Shown in pieces: positions 1 through 12,500 of a stretch of DNA of 64,000 nucleotides (position 1 is its first letter; every line of letters begins with the position of its first letter). The notes below the pieces were generated by a model. It saw only the letters and a list, made by a program, of their open reading frames with translations, had not been told where the DNA came from and made no database searches. The position numbers and the translations under genes were made by a program. This DNA is from Dissophora ornata (taxonomy: Eukaryota > Mortierellomycota > Mortierellomycetes > Mortierellales > Mortierellaceae): assembly GCA_025201705.1 (NCBI GenBank), contig MU616563.1, positions 83,046 through 147,045 on the forward strand. The letters run 5' to 3'.

Positions 1-640
1 AGTCAGACCGCCTCAGATCCGTCAACACCTGTGTTCACAGTAGCGAAGGTCGGCAGGGTTGCTCTCTTTGTGCTCCATGATTCCTTAGTGCTCATACTCC
101 CGTCCGGATAATGTTTCCCGGCACGCGTGGATGGCTTTGTCATATGCGAGAATGTGAGCAGGAGTCATTTTGCGGCACCGATTTGGGGCTGTCGGTGCGT
201 GGGGCAAAGATAGCATTATAATATTGACAAATGACGGTCTGCAACATCCCAACAGCCGACATTTTACTTATGCCGTGTATTCATGTCCATGCCGATGAGA
301 ACAGATTGAAAGTGAGAAATGAAAAAGGACTGACAACGCTAACGGAAACACTGGCTTTTCTGCTTGGCAGCTCCAATCATCCGATGGCCTGCTCGTCGTT
401 CCTGAAGGCAGAGTTGTGTTCTAAGATGATCCCCTTCTCCCTGCCCCCTCTAGAATTCTTTTTCGCGCATTCCTTCTCATTGTACCTCTCTCTCTCTCTC
501 CCACTTCTGCCTCCGCAAGTTGGTGGAGAATTTGCGAACCTTCTTACGAAAGGATTTTGAGTGGGCCAAAGAAAAAAAATATATGCGGTCGTGCAGCTTG
601 CTAATTTGCGAGCCGAAAGTCGAGTGCCTTTGTCCCTTAC
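1..640. other. Left edge, no confident gene
   Basis: This stretch lies downstream of the DUF1769-like exon. It contains a CT microsatellite near 487-500 and short open frames on both strands, none of which I recognise. It may hold the missing exons of the minus-strand gene. Confidence 0.4.
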
Positions 641-776
641 CAAAGTCCTTGATACGAACAACGGCCCTGCCCTTGAAATCCGGGGCATCAAACTCGATGG
701 GGTGGGCCTCATCGTTGCAGTTGGCAATGGACAGATCTGTGTACGATCCGCCAACTTTGACACGAAGCTTGACCAT
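641..776 (-). CDS. DUF1769-like protein, first exon only (partial gene)
   Basis: The ATG at 776 opens a 45-codon reading frame that ends in a GTAAGG donor at 640. The peptide starts MVKLRVKVGGSYTDL and reaches VVRIKDF, which resembles the N-terminus of the fungal DUF1769 (UPF0590) family, a group with no known function. The family is normally about 200-350 aa, so this is only the beginning. I could not find the next exons with confidence in the remaining bases to the window edge. A stretch near 500-560 on the same strand (reading RKKVRKFSTNLRRQ) could be a diverged second exon. The gene may therefore run off the window, be a fragment, or have decayed. Start, phase and donor are clear; the family call is moderate. 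Confidence 0.5.
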
Positions 777-2246
777 GGTAAATCTTGTATGTTTCACAGG
801 AACAAACGGCGGGAAAAAAATGTGGATCGCAAGACGAGTGCGAATATAGCTTAGAGTGGAGAGGAAGAGGGCGCAGGGCGGAGGCTGGCTATGGGTGGCG
901 GAAAAGAGATGGAAGAGAAAGCGAATGGAGAGATGAATGTCAAAAAGAAAAGAGAATGAGCACAGGGACAAGATGTTTAAGTTTCGAGAGAAAGAAATAT
1001 AGGCGGATCGGAGGGAAGGAGAATAAGCGTACGTTCAAGAGGTCAGATTCGTGTGTCTTGAAACAAAGAAGATTGAAGTGAGGAAACGGGTTCGAGTCAG
1101 AAGTGCAAGGCGGAAGTGGAGGAGAGAAAGGAAAAGGACAAAGAATGCGCATGCATCGGCACCTTAAATACAGAAAATAGACCAAGGCGAGTGGATGCTG
1201 AGCAAAAGGGTGCACTTGAGTTCATTCCCTAGTATGCATGGACGGGTAAGCGCAGCCCCGCATCCTCTTTAACCTCGCCTCTGTTTTCTCATTTCTCTCT
1301 TCCCCCACAAAGCTGCGGTCCTCTCCTCCCTATCCGTCTCGAGTGTCTCTCTAGTTCTCGCTTAGTCGAGGCCCTATTTGTTGCGTGTGAATGTCAGGAG
1401 AGGGACGAGGAGAACAGCAGATGAGAACACGTTTCTGCAAGCGCATGGAGCAACGTCAGGGACAGAGTCATGAGCGGAAGAGGCAAGAGCCGCTGCTGTC
1501 CATCCAAATGCTGCATGTTGGGCGAAGTGGCTCATTGATTTGCTCGTCAACTATCCTTCTCCAAAGTTCCAAACTCATTTTATCGCATTACTGGCTGCCA
1601 CCACTTGGGTTTGGGCGGACACAACGCTGCTTATCACAACCCCTCTGTCCAGCTCTCCATCAGCCTGTTGGTCTTTGTCCGCTGCATTCCTTACTCTTCG
1701 CTCGGACCTCTGGTAAGGAGAAGACATATTCGAAAGGACTCACTTCAGCCCGTGAATATACTCTCCCTTTGAGTATTCTGGCCTCCGCATGACTTCATGC
1801 ATGTTAGCGGACCAGCGAGCGGGCGTCGTCTTATTGGATATGCCTATTCAACACTACTCCTTCGAGCTTGTCGGAGGGATGGTAGGATACAGGTATACAG
1901 GTACTGGACTCACACGAAAAACAGCCTATGGCTTTCGAGTCACCGAAAATGAGCGTCGCTTGCCACCAAAAAAAAAAAAAATTGCTGGCTGCACAGCCAT
2001 TTTTTTTTTTTTTTTTTTTCCCGCCGGCACAACGTCTCTCAGCCGTCTGGTGTGTCGAAGATGACAGGGCGACGAAGGAGAATTCCCTGTCTTGGTGTTG
2101 TGTGACTGGCCCTGCGCCTGGTCCACGGCTCCATTCGGTTTTATGGTCCAATATCGCTCATGTATTTGTAAATATCCGCCTTGGAATCTTTCACAGGAAA
2201 CATCTTTCCTCCTTTTTGCACCCTCGGCTGACGCATATTATCGTAA
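777..2246. other. Intergenic region between DUF1769-like exon and ABCC gene
   Basis: I see no recognisable gene here. The stretch is the shared upstream region of two divergent genes. The left half is purine-rich on the + strand, i.e. CT-rich in the minus-strand leader. It includes an A14 run (1968-1981) and a T20 run (2000-2019) that are complementary across an 18-nt loop. Confidence 0.5.
1968..2019. repeat. A14/T20 inverted homopolymer pair
   Basis: An A run and a longer T run separated by 18 nt could fold into an A:T hairpin. They lie about 230 bp upstream of the ABCC start codon. It may act as a nucleosome-excluding promoter tract or simply be a slippage product. Confidence 0.6.
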
Positions 2247-5200
2247 ATGGATTTCCATCAGGTTCCTCCTCGGTGGATTTGCGGAAAGGACAGCACTGAG
2301 GGCTGGGTATGTTGGTATCGTTTGAGGGCATGGGGATGCAGAATGGCGAGGCGCAGTATCGCTGATAATCCTTTCTTTACTTTTTATCATTGCCAGGGTC
2401 CATTCGGTCCGGATGGGACAGACTTTACCCTATGCTTCGAGTACAGGTATTCCACTCAGACGCACTGTTCCTCAATTCCTCTCATAGACCACTCAGTCAA
2501 TCTTACATGCGCTATCGAACTCTTGTCTAGCCTCTTCTCTGCCTTTTCTATTGTGGTACTGCTGGTTTTTGTCACGCGGATTGACATTCTTCGTAAAACA
2601 CGCCAACCACACAACCTTGGGCGAACGGCTTGGATATATTGGCCTACACAAATGTTCATGCTCGCGGCTAGCATCACAATGTTTGTGCAGGCAGTGAACG
2701 GATTTTTTTCTTCGGCCCCATCCTGGATGCAAGTCGCCGGAACCTCGACAATGGGCACAGTATGGGTAAATCTCACGGGGCGAGAATGAGACGAGAGGCA
2801 TATAGTGCATTGAAAGCTTATTAACACAACACTACCCAACGCCTTATGAAAATGATAGCTTTGCGCATTGGTCGTAAACTACAACGAACACAAATACACA
2901 ATCCGATCCTCCAACTCGCTTTTCACGTTTTACATCATGTCAATCCTGACGACAGGCTTGTTGCTGCACACGCAGCTCAGACTAAAGCAGACAGCGCGTC
3001 CAGAGTACCATCTCAGCATCACATCCCTGGTCCTGCTGACCATGGGTTTCACGGTCGAGGCATGGCCCAGGGGATCAACGCGGGTTCAGCAACAGAGCAA
3101 TGCCCAGGACTTCGAAAAAGCAAACTTGTTTTCGCAATTGACGTTTCATTTCTTTCAGCCAATTGTCTCCTTGGCGGCCAAGCAGCAGATGCTCTATCCC
3201 TCAGATATTTTTAACCAGTTGCCGGAATCATACATGACGAAGCCTGGGTATGCACACCTATCGACATGCTGGGGGAAAAGGGTGCAGCGATACCGCGACA
3301 AAGTAGTCCTTGAAACGAAGCGTAGTGGGGGTACGGGCGACAAAATCAAGAGTGTCAAGAAACCATCACTCATGACGACAATTCTGATAGCAAACTGGAA
3401 GGCTCTCGTTCCAGTCGTCATCGTACGTATCGCGATCCCTGTTACAGAGTACCTGTCCCCTGCGCTTCTAGGCCTTCTTTTGGATTACATCGACAATCCT
3501 AATGGCAGATTGCGAGAGTCAATGTCTTCGTTTTCCGCAACGCCACGCAACATCGAGGAAAAACCATTGATGTACGGTCTGGTTCTTGCTTTCTCGATCT
3601 TCGCTATACGAATTACCGTGCCCATGTTGTACTCGTATGTCTTGCGAGACATGTATCTCCTCAGTACAGGGATTAAGGCTGCCCTTGTGGCAATGATCTA
3701 CCGCAAATCCCTCAAACTTTCGCCAGACGCTAAGAGAAAGTCATCCACGGGCGCTATCACCAATCATATGTCGGTTGATGCCGTCTTGTGGGAGGAAGGC
3801 ATCGACAAGCTGTCCGTTTGGATCTCTCTGCCGTTCGATTTCACAATCTGTCTGGCTATGTGTAAGGAATTGGTCTGATGTGTTATTCTAACCTGTGTTT
3901 GACATCCACCAATAGCTTGTCTGTACTGAAGCCATGTTACTCATGCGCCAACGGTTTCTATTGGGAAATAGTGTACAACCTTCTCGGATGGAGCTTCTTG
4001 GCAGGACTGCTCACAATATTGGCCCTCATTCCGCTGCAGCTCTGGCGTGCTGGTGTTTATGAAGGTCTTGAGGAAGAGCGCCTCAAGGCAACTGACGAAC
4101 GTGTCCGGTTAACGTCAGAGGTCCTTGCAAGTGTAAAAATTGTCAAGCTGTATGGATGGGAGTCGGCATTCAAAAAAAAGATCTCGGGGGCCAGGAATGT
4201 GGAGTTGGGAGTCTTGAGACGCATGGGTGCTCTAGAGTCGATCATGAGTGTTGTTTTCGCTTCGAGTTCAGTGATTGTCAGTTTGGTAACGTTTGCAACG
4301 TACGTGACGATTGGCAAAGGTGAGTTAACACCGAAGATTGTGTTTGTGAGTATGACGCTCTTCGATCTGCTGCACGAGCCAGTTAGTCGACTGGCGGAGG
4401 GGTAAGTGCCGCGAAACTACTTTGCATTTTCAAATGAGTTGCAGCAGGTCACGTACTTTTGTGTTTAACGCACTAGTTGGTGGGCGGCAATAGGACCACG
4501 GACACCATTGGACTCGTCGTTGCTACCAAACGTATCCAGCGCTTTTTATTCAGGGAGGAGATCGACGATACGCAAATCATTCGCGAGAAGTACAACAAGA
4601 GCGGTTCCGAAAATGTGATCGAGATCCAGGATGCCACTCTATCTTGGACTTCCGGGGCCCTGACCAGTGAGGACGATGATGAGAATGAAGAAGATGAGCG
4701 TGAGAACAATGAGAGCACTCAAGGGTCTCTGGACGCTACAGAAGTGAATGTGGGCCCGCCAGTGAAGCCTGCTCTCCAAAACATCAATCTCACTGTCCGT
4801 GACAAGACGTTAACTGCAGTTGTGGGGCGTGTCGGGCAGGGCAAGTCCTCACTGTTGAGCGCGATCATAGGCGAAATGTACAAATTACAGGGAACAATTC
4901 GTGTCGCAGGAAGGATATCGTACGTCCCGCAGCAGGCTTGGATCTTCAACGCAACACTGCGCGATAACATCCTGTTTGGAAATGCGTTTGATCAAGATCG
5001 ATATCGCCAAGTGCTCAAGGCCTGCGGATTGGAGCCTGACCTAGCTATTCTACCCGCGGGCGATTTGACTGAGATTGGAGAGCGGGGCATTAACCTATCA
5101 GGCGGCCAAAAGCAGCGCGTCTCATTAGCAAGAGCAACCTATGATAACGCGGATGTATACCTAATGGATGATCCACTGAGTGCGGTGGATGCTCATGTAG

Positions 5201-7576
5201 ACAGACACTTGTGGGATAACCTGATCGGATCAAAGGGATTGCTAAAGGACAAGGCTAGAATCCTGGTCACACATGGTATCGGCCACTTGGAGCATGTCGA
5301 TCAAATCGTGGTTATTAGCGATGGCCAGATCTCTGAAATTGGCCAGTACAATGACCTCATTGGATCAAAGCAGTCGTTTTACCAGCTAATGGAGTATTAC
5401 TCTGCGAAGCAATGGAACAGCCATGCGCCTGCGATAAGAACGGAGACTGTTGGAGATAGCAATTGCTCAGTCCATCATGCGTGTGAGCCTGCCAGTACTG
5501 ACGGACCATCGGAAGAGTCCGAAGACAGCGGCATGGAATCGGAAAATGTCGCAGTCGACTACAATCAAGCATCCGAGGCGCATACTTTGGATGAAGAAGA
5601 GGACGAACTCATTGCGGAGGAGATCATGAAGAAAGGCGGGATTGAATGGAAACTGGTCAAGAACTATGCCAAGGCCTGTACTCTCAAGATAGCCATAGGG
5701 ATTGTTTTGATCAACATCGTCACCCAACTTTGCACCCTCGGCTTTAGCTTGTGGTTGAAGTATTGGATCTCCAAGACCAAAGAGGAACTCAGGGCGTCGC
5801 TGGTCCTGTTCCTGGGGGTTTATGCGGTCATGACGGCGGTGTATGTCGTATTCTACGTGATCTTCGTCCGTCTTGCGTTAGCTGTGGGACGCATTCGAGC
5901 TTCAGAGCTAATCCATCGGCGGCTCATCTCGACAATCGTCCGGTTACCTTTGAGGTAAAGCTATGTGTGTTGTAGTACTGAGTAACAAAGACTAAGTTAT
6001 CGACCTTATTAACGTCCTCAAATAATCCCCCAGTTTCTTTGATACAACTCCCCTTGGCCGTATAGTGAACCGCTTCTCCTCTGACTTGTATAGTATCGAC
6101 GAGCACCTTCCTTGGAAGTTCATGGATCTGATATACCTGGTGATCAACGTGACTATGACCATGGTCCTCATTGCGGTGACAACACCGGTCTTTGTGCTTC
6201 TGATCCCAGCCATCGCGGCCGTATATTATGTAATCCAGCGATACTTCCTTTGGGCAACTCGATCGTTGAAACGTATCAACTCTGTTTCATTTTCGCCTCT
6301 GTACCAGCACTTTGACGAGACCCTGAGCGGTGTCTCAACCATCCGCGCCATGGCAGTTCAGCAGCAGTTCATTGAGGAGAATGCCAAGCGAACAGACTAT
6401 AATGCGAACGCCCACACAGCGTATATGTACTGTAATCGTTGGGTCGATTTGCGCCTCGAGACATTAAGCGCAATCATTGTTTTGGTTGTAGCCTTGTCGG
6501 GCGTGTTCGGTCGCTTTACAGTCGATCCAAGTCTAATAGGTCTGTCCCTGAATTTTGCGCTGAACGCTACGGAAAGCATCATGTGGTTATGCAGGGATTT
6601 CTCAGAGTGGCAGTCGCACTTGGTGGCCATCGAACGCGTTCAGGAGTATACAGAGAAGCGCACGGAGGCACCTGAAGCCACAGACGGGGTGGTGTCGGAG
6701 CGCTGGCCAGATCAAGGTCGGGTCATATTCAAGAATTATTCGACTCGGTATCGTGAGGGCTTGGACCTTGTTCTCAAGCACCTGTCGTTTGAGGTCTTGC
6801 CAGGTGAAAGTGTTGGTATCGTTGGACGCACAGGTGCAGGCAAGTCGTCACTCACTCTAGCCCTGTTCCGAATCATCGAGGCAGCCAACAGTTATTGGGC
6901 ACGCGCCAGTGACAACACCGGATATCACACGCGACACCAAGAAGGTGAAACAGAGAATGACCCTCTCCTGGACGGGTTAGCACCAGACTACTCAGGTGAT
7001 GAGGACATGGATGGTGGATCGATCGAGATTGACGGGGTTGATATCTCAACTCTAGGACTTGCAGATCTCCGCAAGCACCTAGCTATCATCCCGCAGGATC
7101 CCACACTCTTTGGGGGCACAATTCGTGACAACCTGGATCCGTTCCAGGAACTTCAAGATTCGGATCTTTGGGAGGCGCTTGAGCGCGCCCATCTCAAGAG
7201 CCACGTTCGAGGTTTGCCTGGGGGTCTGTCCGCAGAGGTAGCCCAGAACGGCGAGAACTTTTCGCTCGGTCAACGGTCTCTCATCTGCCTTGCACGAGCA
7301 CTTCTCCGGAAATCTAAGATCTTGATTCTGGATGAGGCCACGGCAGCAGTAGATGTGGAAACGGATGAGCTGATCCAGCGAACGATTCGAGAGGAGTTCC
7401 GGGACCGGACAATATTGACAATTGCTCATCGCATCAAGACTGTGATGGACTCAAGCAAGATTCTAGTGATGGATCAAGGAAGGGTGGTTGAGTTTGATGC
7501 TCCGGGCGTGTTGCTACAGAAGCCAGAGTCGTTGTTCTTTAAATTGGCTCATCAGGCTGGGGAGATATCTATGTAA
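2247..7576 (+). CDS. ABC transporter, subfamily C (MRP/YCF1-like full transporter)
   Basis: An ATP-driven membrane exporter of the multidrug-resistance-associated class, which typically moves glutathione conjugates and organic anions across the plasma or vacuolar membrane. I read six exons: 2247-2306, 2397-2765, 2859-3861, 3972-4401, 4494-5954 and 6034-7576. All phases join, giving 1621 aa. An in-frame stop lies directly before the ATG. Order: an N-terminal TMD0-like hydrophobic region (about 25-180), TMD1, NBD1, a linker rich in acidic residues, TMD2, NBD2. NBD1 has Walker A GRVGQGKSS (about 732), signature NLSGGQKQR (about 822) and Walker B ending in DD, the usual non-catalytic ABCC form. 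NBD2 has GRTGAGKSS (about 1372), signature FSLGQRS and Walker B LDEATAAVD with the catalytic Glu. An acidic insert of about 45 residues follows Walker A of NBD2. The substrate cannot be told from sequence. A small optional intron around 2446-2486 would break phase and was not used. Confidence 0.93.
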
Positions 7577-9500
7577 TCTTTTGGGAAAGCAGAATCAGAC
7601 TTTAATGCGTATTTTATTACTGGTTATTTTTGGCAGAATATGTGTCTCCATGTCTCCCAGAGCCCACAGAACGGCAATTACCACTGGTGACGATTTAAAA
7701 ACCAAAGTCGACAACAAACCTGTTTATTTATTTCTCCTAGCATTTGCACCCCGCACATGCGATGTTGTTAGTATTAGATTTTTTTTTTTTTTTTTTTGCA
7801 AACGTGGCCTAAAATGGAAGGCAATTGAACTTGCAAAACGGACATCCCTTTTGAAAGTCGACAATCTTGATAATCTTTTCATCCATGACTTTAAAGGGCC
7901 TGCACGGACAGTTGCCTATCAAAAGGGTCCTTCCAATCAAACACCACCAGGCAATGCGGTGCTCGGCATTAACATCTTTTTATTTGGTTTCTATCGTCGC
8001 CGAGATACTGTAAAGGTCATTTGTCAATTGGCGATAATCACGACGACCATGTGCCCGGAACGCTGTATAGCAACATGTGCACCAGCAGCAAGGATTGCCT
8101 AGGGTACGCCCCATCTTGGCATTCCGCGATCCAGGTCCATGCATATATACCAGACGTTTGGTGCTGATAAGGACTTGTTGGCATCAGTAACACAAACGGA
8201 GCATGGTCCACCATGTTGTCAAGCGACACGGGCCGTGTTTAAATTTATTTGCTTAAATATGGTTTATTGCAGGCAATAAACAGGTTTGGCCTGGCAGAAG
8301 AAAAATGTGCTGCGCTCCTCATTTTAATCACGGCATACTGCCGGGGAGTTTATTTGTGGATCCAATGATAGTCTAGACGCTGCAATGGCTGTCCAGTCCA
8401 TCTCCTAAAGCGGCTGAGATCGTAATAGGGGCCGTACGTTCCGCCTGTCCGCAAGGCAAAGACAAGGAGGAACAACAGATCCGTCGGTTGTAATGCCGAG
8501 GATTAGGGGATGACGCTTGTGTGCCCTACAGGGGATCCTTGATTCGCACCCTTGCTTGTTAATTGTCAGACAGGATGCATGCTGCATCCCCTGACTTGTC
8601 ATCCCCAAGGCTCCACTGCTCCATTCTCCTCTGCTGTGGACGGGGTAGAGCTTTAACAATGGACGGTAATGTTTTTAGTTCGGCGTAGCTGAGAACAGAA
8701 AATTTGAGAGAGCTTCGATCCCATATAAATATCGCACGATATCCCCCACTTCCTTCCGCTCGTCGCTCTATTTTCATCAACCATCTCCGCCACCCATTCA
8801 CTCCTTCAATTTGTCTTGGTCGCTGTATCTGACCCGGTACCGAACTGGTAATTGCCGTTGTGTGCAATATTCTCCGTTGCTGAAGATTTTTCATGTCTCC
8901 CAACCACAACAACCACAACAACCTTAATCCACACATACATACATGCATCCAATTCATACACACAAATCATGCTCTCAAGCCGCTGGCCACAAGCCAGAAC
9001 TAGCCAACCAACACTTTCCTTCAACACATCTAAACCGCAGCCGCCTTCCCATAAATAGCTCTCTTCCTTTTCTCTCCCCCTCCCAAGCAACATCACCACA
9101 CGCCGCCTCGACAGCTCGGTCTCCTCTCTTTTCTTTTTCTTTCCATTATATTGGGCGTTGCTGATTAGACAAGCCTGTTTCCCTTTTCTTCTCTTTCGTC
9201 CGTTCTCCCTTTTCTTTTCCTGTCTAGACCTCTTCCCTCCCCCATTTCTTGGTCCCCACAAACACTGCAGATTCACTGTAATACCCGGTTCTGACCATCA
9301 TCTATAATCACACCTGGAGAAGGCTCAGTTGATCCTCGCACACTAACCGCATAAACCTGTCTGCTACTCGACTCTATCCATTCTACATCCCAAGTATCCT
9401 CTTTCTTCTCCCCCCCCCCTCTCTCTCCCTCTTCTCTATAGAGAGACTCTTCCCTCTCACCCTTCCCTCACCCTCCCTGCTCCTCTTCCTCGTCCTATAA
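7577..9500. other. Intergenic region between two ABC transporter genes
   Basis: I find no coding signal I can support. A T17 run lies near 7780-7797, just past the ABCC stop. The last 500 bp are strongly pyrimidine-rich and form the leader of the next gene. Open frames here on both strands are low-complexity reads of that tract. Confidence 0.5.
9370..9500 (+). promoter_or_regulatory. CT-rich leader of the ABCB gene
   Basis: This is an almost pure pyrimidine tract on the coding strand, interrupted by short ATA and GAG stretches, ending at the ATG. Similar CT-rich leaders precede the genes starting at 25081, 26874 and 50466, so this looks like the local habit for transcription start regions or 5' UTRs. 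Confidence 0.5.
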
Positions 9501-12500
9501 ATGGCCGAGAGTAAGATGGAGCTCGATGAGCTCAACTACAATGACGAGCTGAAGAACAACCAGGGCGCGACGTCTAACCCCGCAGCGTCTGCAGCTGCAC
9601 CCGCACCCGAAAAATCCAAGGATGCGATCGGATCGTCTTTCACGAACTCGACCTCAACAAATGTTGACGCTGAAAACATAGATAGCAAGGACAAGAGCAA
9701 CAAAGCCAAGAAAGCTAAGAAGTCGAAGAAGAATAAGGGTGGCAATGGCGAAGGTGAAGCTGAGGTCGACACTTCCAAAAAGTCTGTCTCCTACTTCACC
9801 CTCTACCGATTTGCCACTAAGAAGGATCTCTTTTACATTGTGTAAGTCGAAGATTGTGCGTCCTTCAAGGTTTCATGCTGATTTCTGGTACTCCACGACC
9901 CTTACGCTCCTTCCTCACCTTAATTATACCTGGTTATCTGCAATAGCATTGCAATCATCTCGTCGGTTTTATCTGGTGTGGGTCAGCCTTTGATCGCATT
10001 GCTGATGGGAAATGTCATCACAGGGTTGGCAGTCTCTGATGACAAGAACGCATACGTTATAACCCAGGTCAAATGGTTTACTGTCATCGGTGCCGGCATT
10101 TTCGTCGCTTCCTATCTCCAAATGTGCTTCTGGACTCTTGCCGCTGAGAATCAGGTCAAACGAATCCGTGAGGAATACCTTCATTCTATCCTGCGTCAAG
10201 ATATTGGCTGGCACGATACAGGAAAACAGGCCGAGTCGCTCACAACTCGTCTTAACTCTGATACGCAACTGATATACGACGGTATGGCCGACAAGGTTGG
10301 ACTGGCGATCTCGAGCTTCACAACGTTCATTGCTGGATTCGTTATTGGCTTTACCAAAGGATGGAAGCTCAGTTTGGTGCTGTTGGCCGCCGTGCCCTTG
10401 ATCGGTGCCTGTGCCGTCATGATGTCCAAATTCACCGTTCAAAGTGCATCCAAGGGCCAGGACTCTTATTCCAAGGCAGGGTCGATTGCGGAGCAGGCTT
10501 TCTCCTCTATCCGTACGATTGTTGCGTTCGGTGGCCAGAAGCGCGAGACAGAGGCTTACATCCAACAACTGAACGCAGCCTTTGCAACTGGAAAGCAGCG
10601 TTCAATTGCCACTGGACTCGGTCTCGGTTCATTCATGTTGATTCTCTTCAGTACCTACGGTCTTGCCTTTTGGTTTGGTGCTCATCAAGTCTACGACGGC
10701 AACATGCAATCGGGACAAGTGGTGTCTGTCTTCATGGGCATGATCATCGGAGCCTTTGCGCTTGGAAATATTGGACCCAACGTCTCGTCGTTCGCAAGTG
10801 CCCAAGGAGCTGCATATAGCATCTTCAACACCATCGATCGCGTCCCCACTATTGATTCTTCTAACCCGAACGGTGCCAAGCCTGAAAACGTACAGGGGCA
10901 CATTGTGGTCCGCGACGTCGATTTCCATTACCCCTCGCGCCCAGATGTCCCTATCCTGAAGAAAATGAATATTGAGATCAAGCCTGGCCAGACTGTAGCC
11001 TTGGTGGGTCACTCTGGTAGCGGCAAGTCGACTATTGTCGGTTTGGTCGAGCGATTTTATGATCCTATTTGTAAGTGCCATGCACACTGAAAGTTGCTTC
11101 ATGATGGATAGTCTACACAATGCAGTGATTGACCCGTTCCATGTTACTTATCCGACTTCATTAGCTGGATCCATCACTTTGGATGGTGTTGAGATCAAGG
11201 ACTGGAACGTAACATACCTTCGTGACACTATCGGAATCGTCTCTCAGGAACCTGTACTCTTCAACGCCACCATCAGACAGAACATTGCTTATGGTACCCG
11301 TAAGGATCAATCTGAACCCTCGGATGAGGAGATCCAGAATGCCTGCCGCCTCTCCAATGCACACGACTTCATCATGAACCTTCCCGAGAAGTACAACACC
11401 ATGGTCGGCGAGAAAGGAGCTTTGCTTTCCGGAGGTCAGAAGCAGCGCATTGCCATCGCTCGTGCCCTGATCAAGAACCCTCGCATCTTGCTTTTGGATG
11501 AAGCTACTTCTGCCTTGGATACTGAATCGGAGCGTGTTGTTCAGGCTGCTTTGGACAAGGCTGCGACAGGACGTTCAACCATCGTTGTTGCTCACCGACT
11601 CTCCACCATCATGAATGCTGATGTAATCTACGTCATGGACCAGGGAGTCGTCATGGAATCTGGAACGCACGAGTCCCTTTTGTCTCAGGGAGGAATCTAC
11701 GCTGATTTCATCGCCAAGCAACAACTTAAGTCTGGTGGCGTCGATGTTGACGAGACTGTCCCTGAAGTCTCTGAAATCCCAACCTCACCTCACATTGCTA
11801 TTGCCGAAGAGAAAGCCATTGATACTTATGGAACGGCCGATCGTCGCAAGAGTTTCAGTCTTTCTACTAAACTTCGCCGTATGTCAACTTCTCGATCTGA
11901 AAGATCTTTGCAGAAGGTTGATACCACCCTCGCAGTCCCTGAAACGCCCGAAGAAATTGAGGCCCGTCAGAAGAAGGAACACGCTGCTTTTATCAAGTCT
12001 CAGAAGGCGCCAATTATGCGTGTGCTTAAGATCATGCGCCCCGAGTGGCCTCTAATTGCTGTCGGTGCTATTCTCAGTGGTGGCGCTGGCGCCATTTTCC
12101 CCATGTTCGCTATGTTCTTTGGCAACCTCCTCGCGGTTTTCCAAAAGGATCCCAAATCGTACCCGGACTATCTCAAGGAGTGTAACCACAATGCGCTCAT
12201 GTTTGTAATCATCGGTATCGCTGCCTTCATCACAACTGGAGGATCGGTCTTGGTTTTCGAATATGTTGGTGAAAAGATGGGTCGCCGCATGAGAACACTC
12301 AGCTTCAAGGTAAGAGTCATTTACCACACAGCTCTGCGCGGGTATCGAGTGTAATTTTCTAGAATGGTTCTGACACGATAATCACAAATATTAGGCCATC
12401 ATGTCTCAGGAAATGGGCTTCTTCGACAAAGAAGAGAACAGCACCGGAGCACTCTCCTCGCGCCTTGCCACAGATGCCTATCAGATGCACGAATTGGTCT

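Noticed and set aside
1080..1110. tRNA-like B-box (ggttcgagtc)
   Set aside because: No A-box, acceptor stem or anticodon arm can be built around it.
2446..2486. Possible 41-nt intron in ABCC exon 2
   Set aside because: Its removal shifts the frame, whereas reading through keeps the frame up to the conserved downstream exon.
8806..9276. 156-codon ORF on the minus strand upstream of the ABCB gene
   Set aside because: Its Lys/Arg/Glu/Gly composition is the reverse read of the CT-rich leader.
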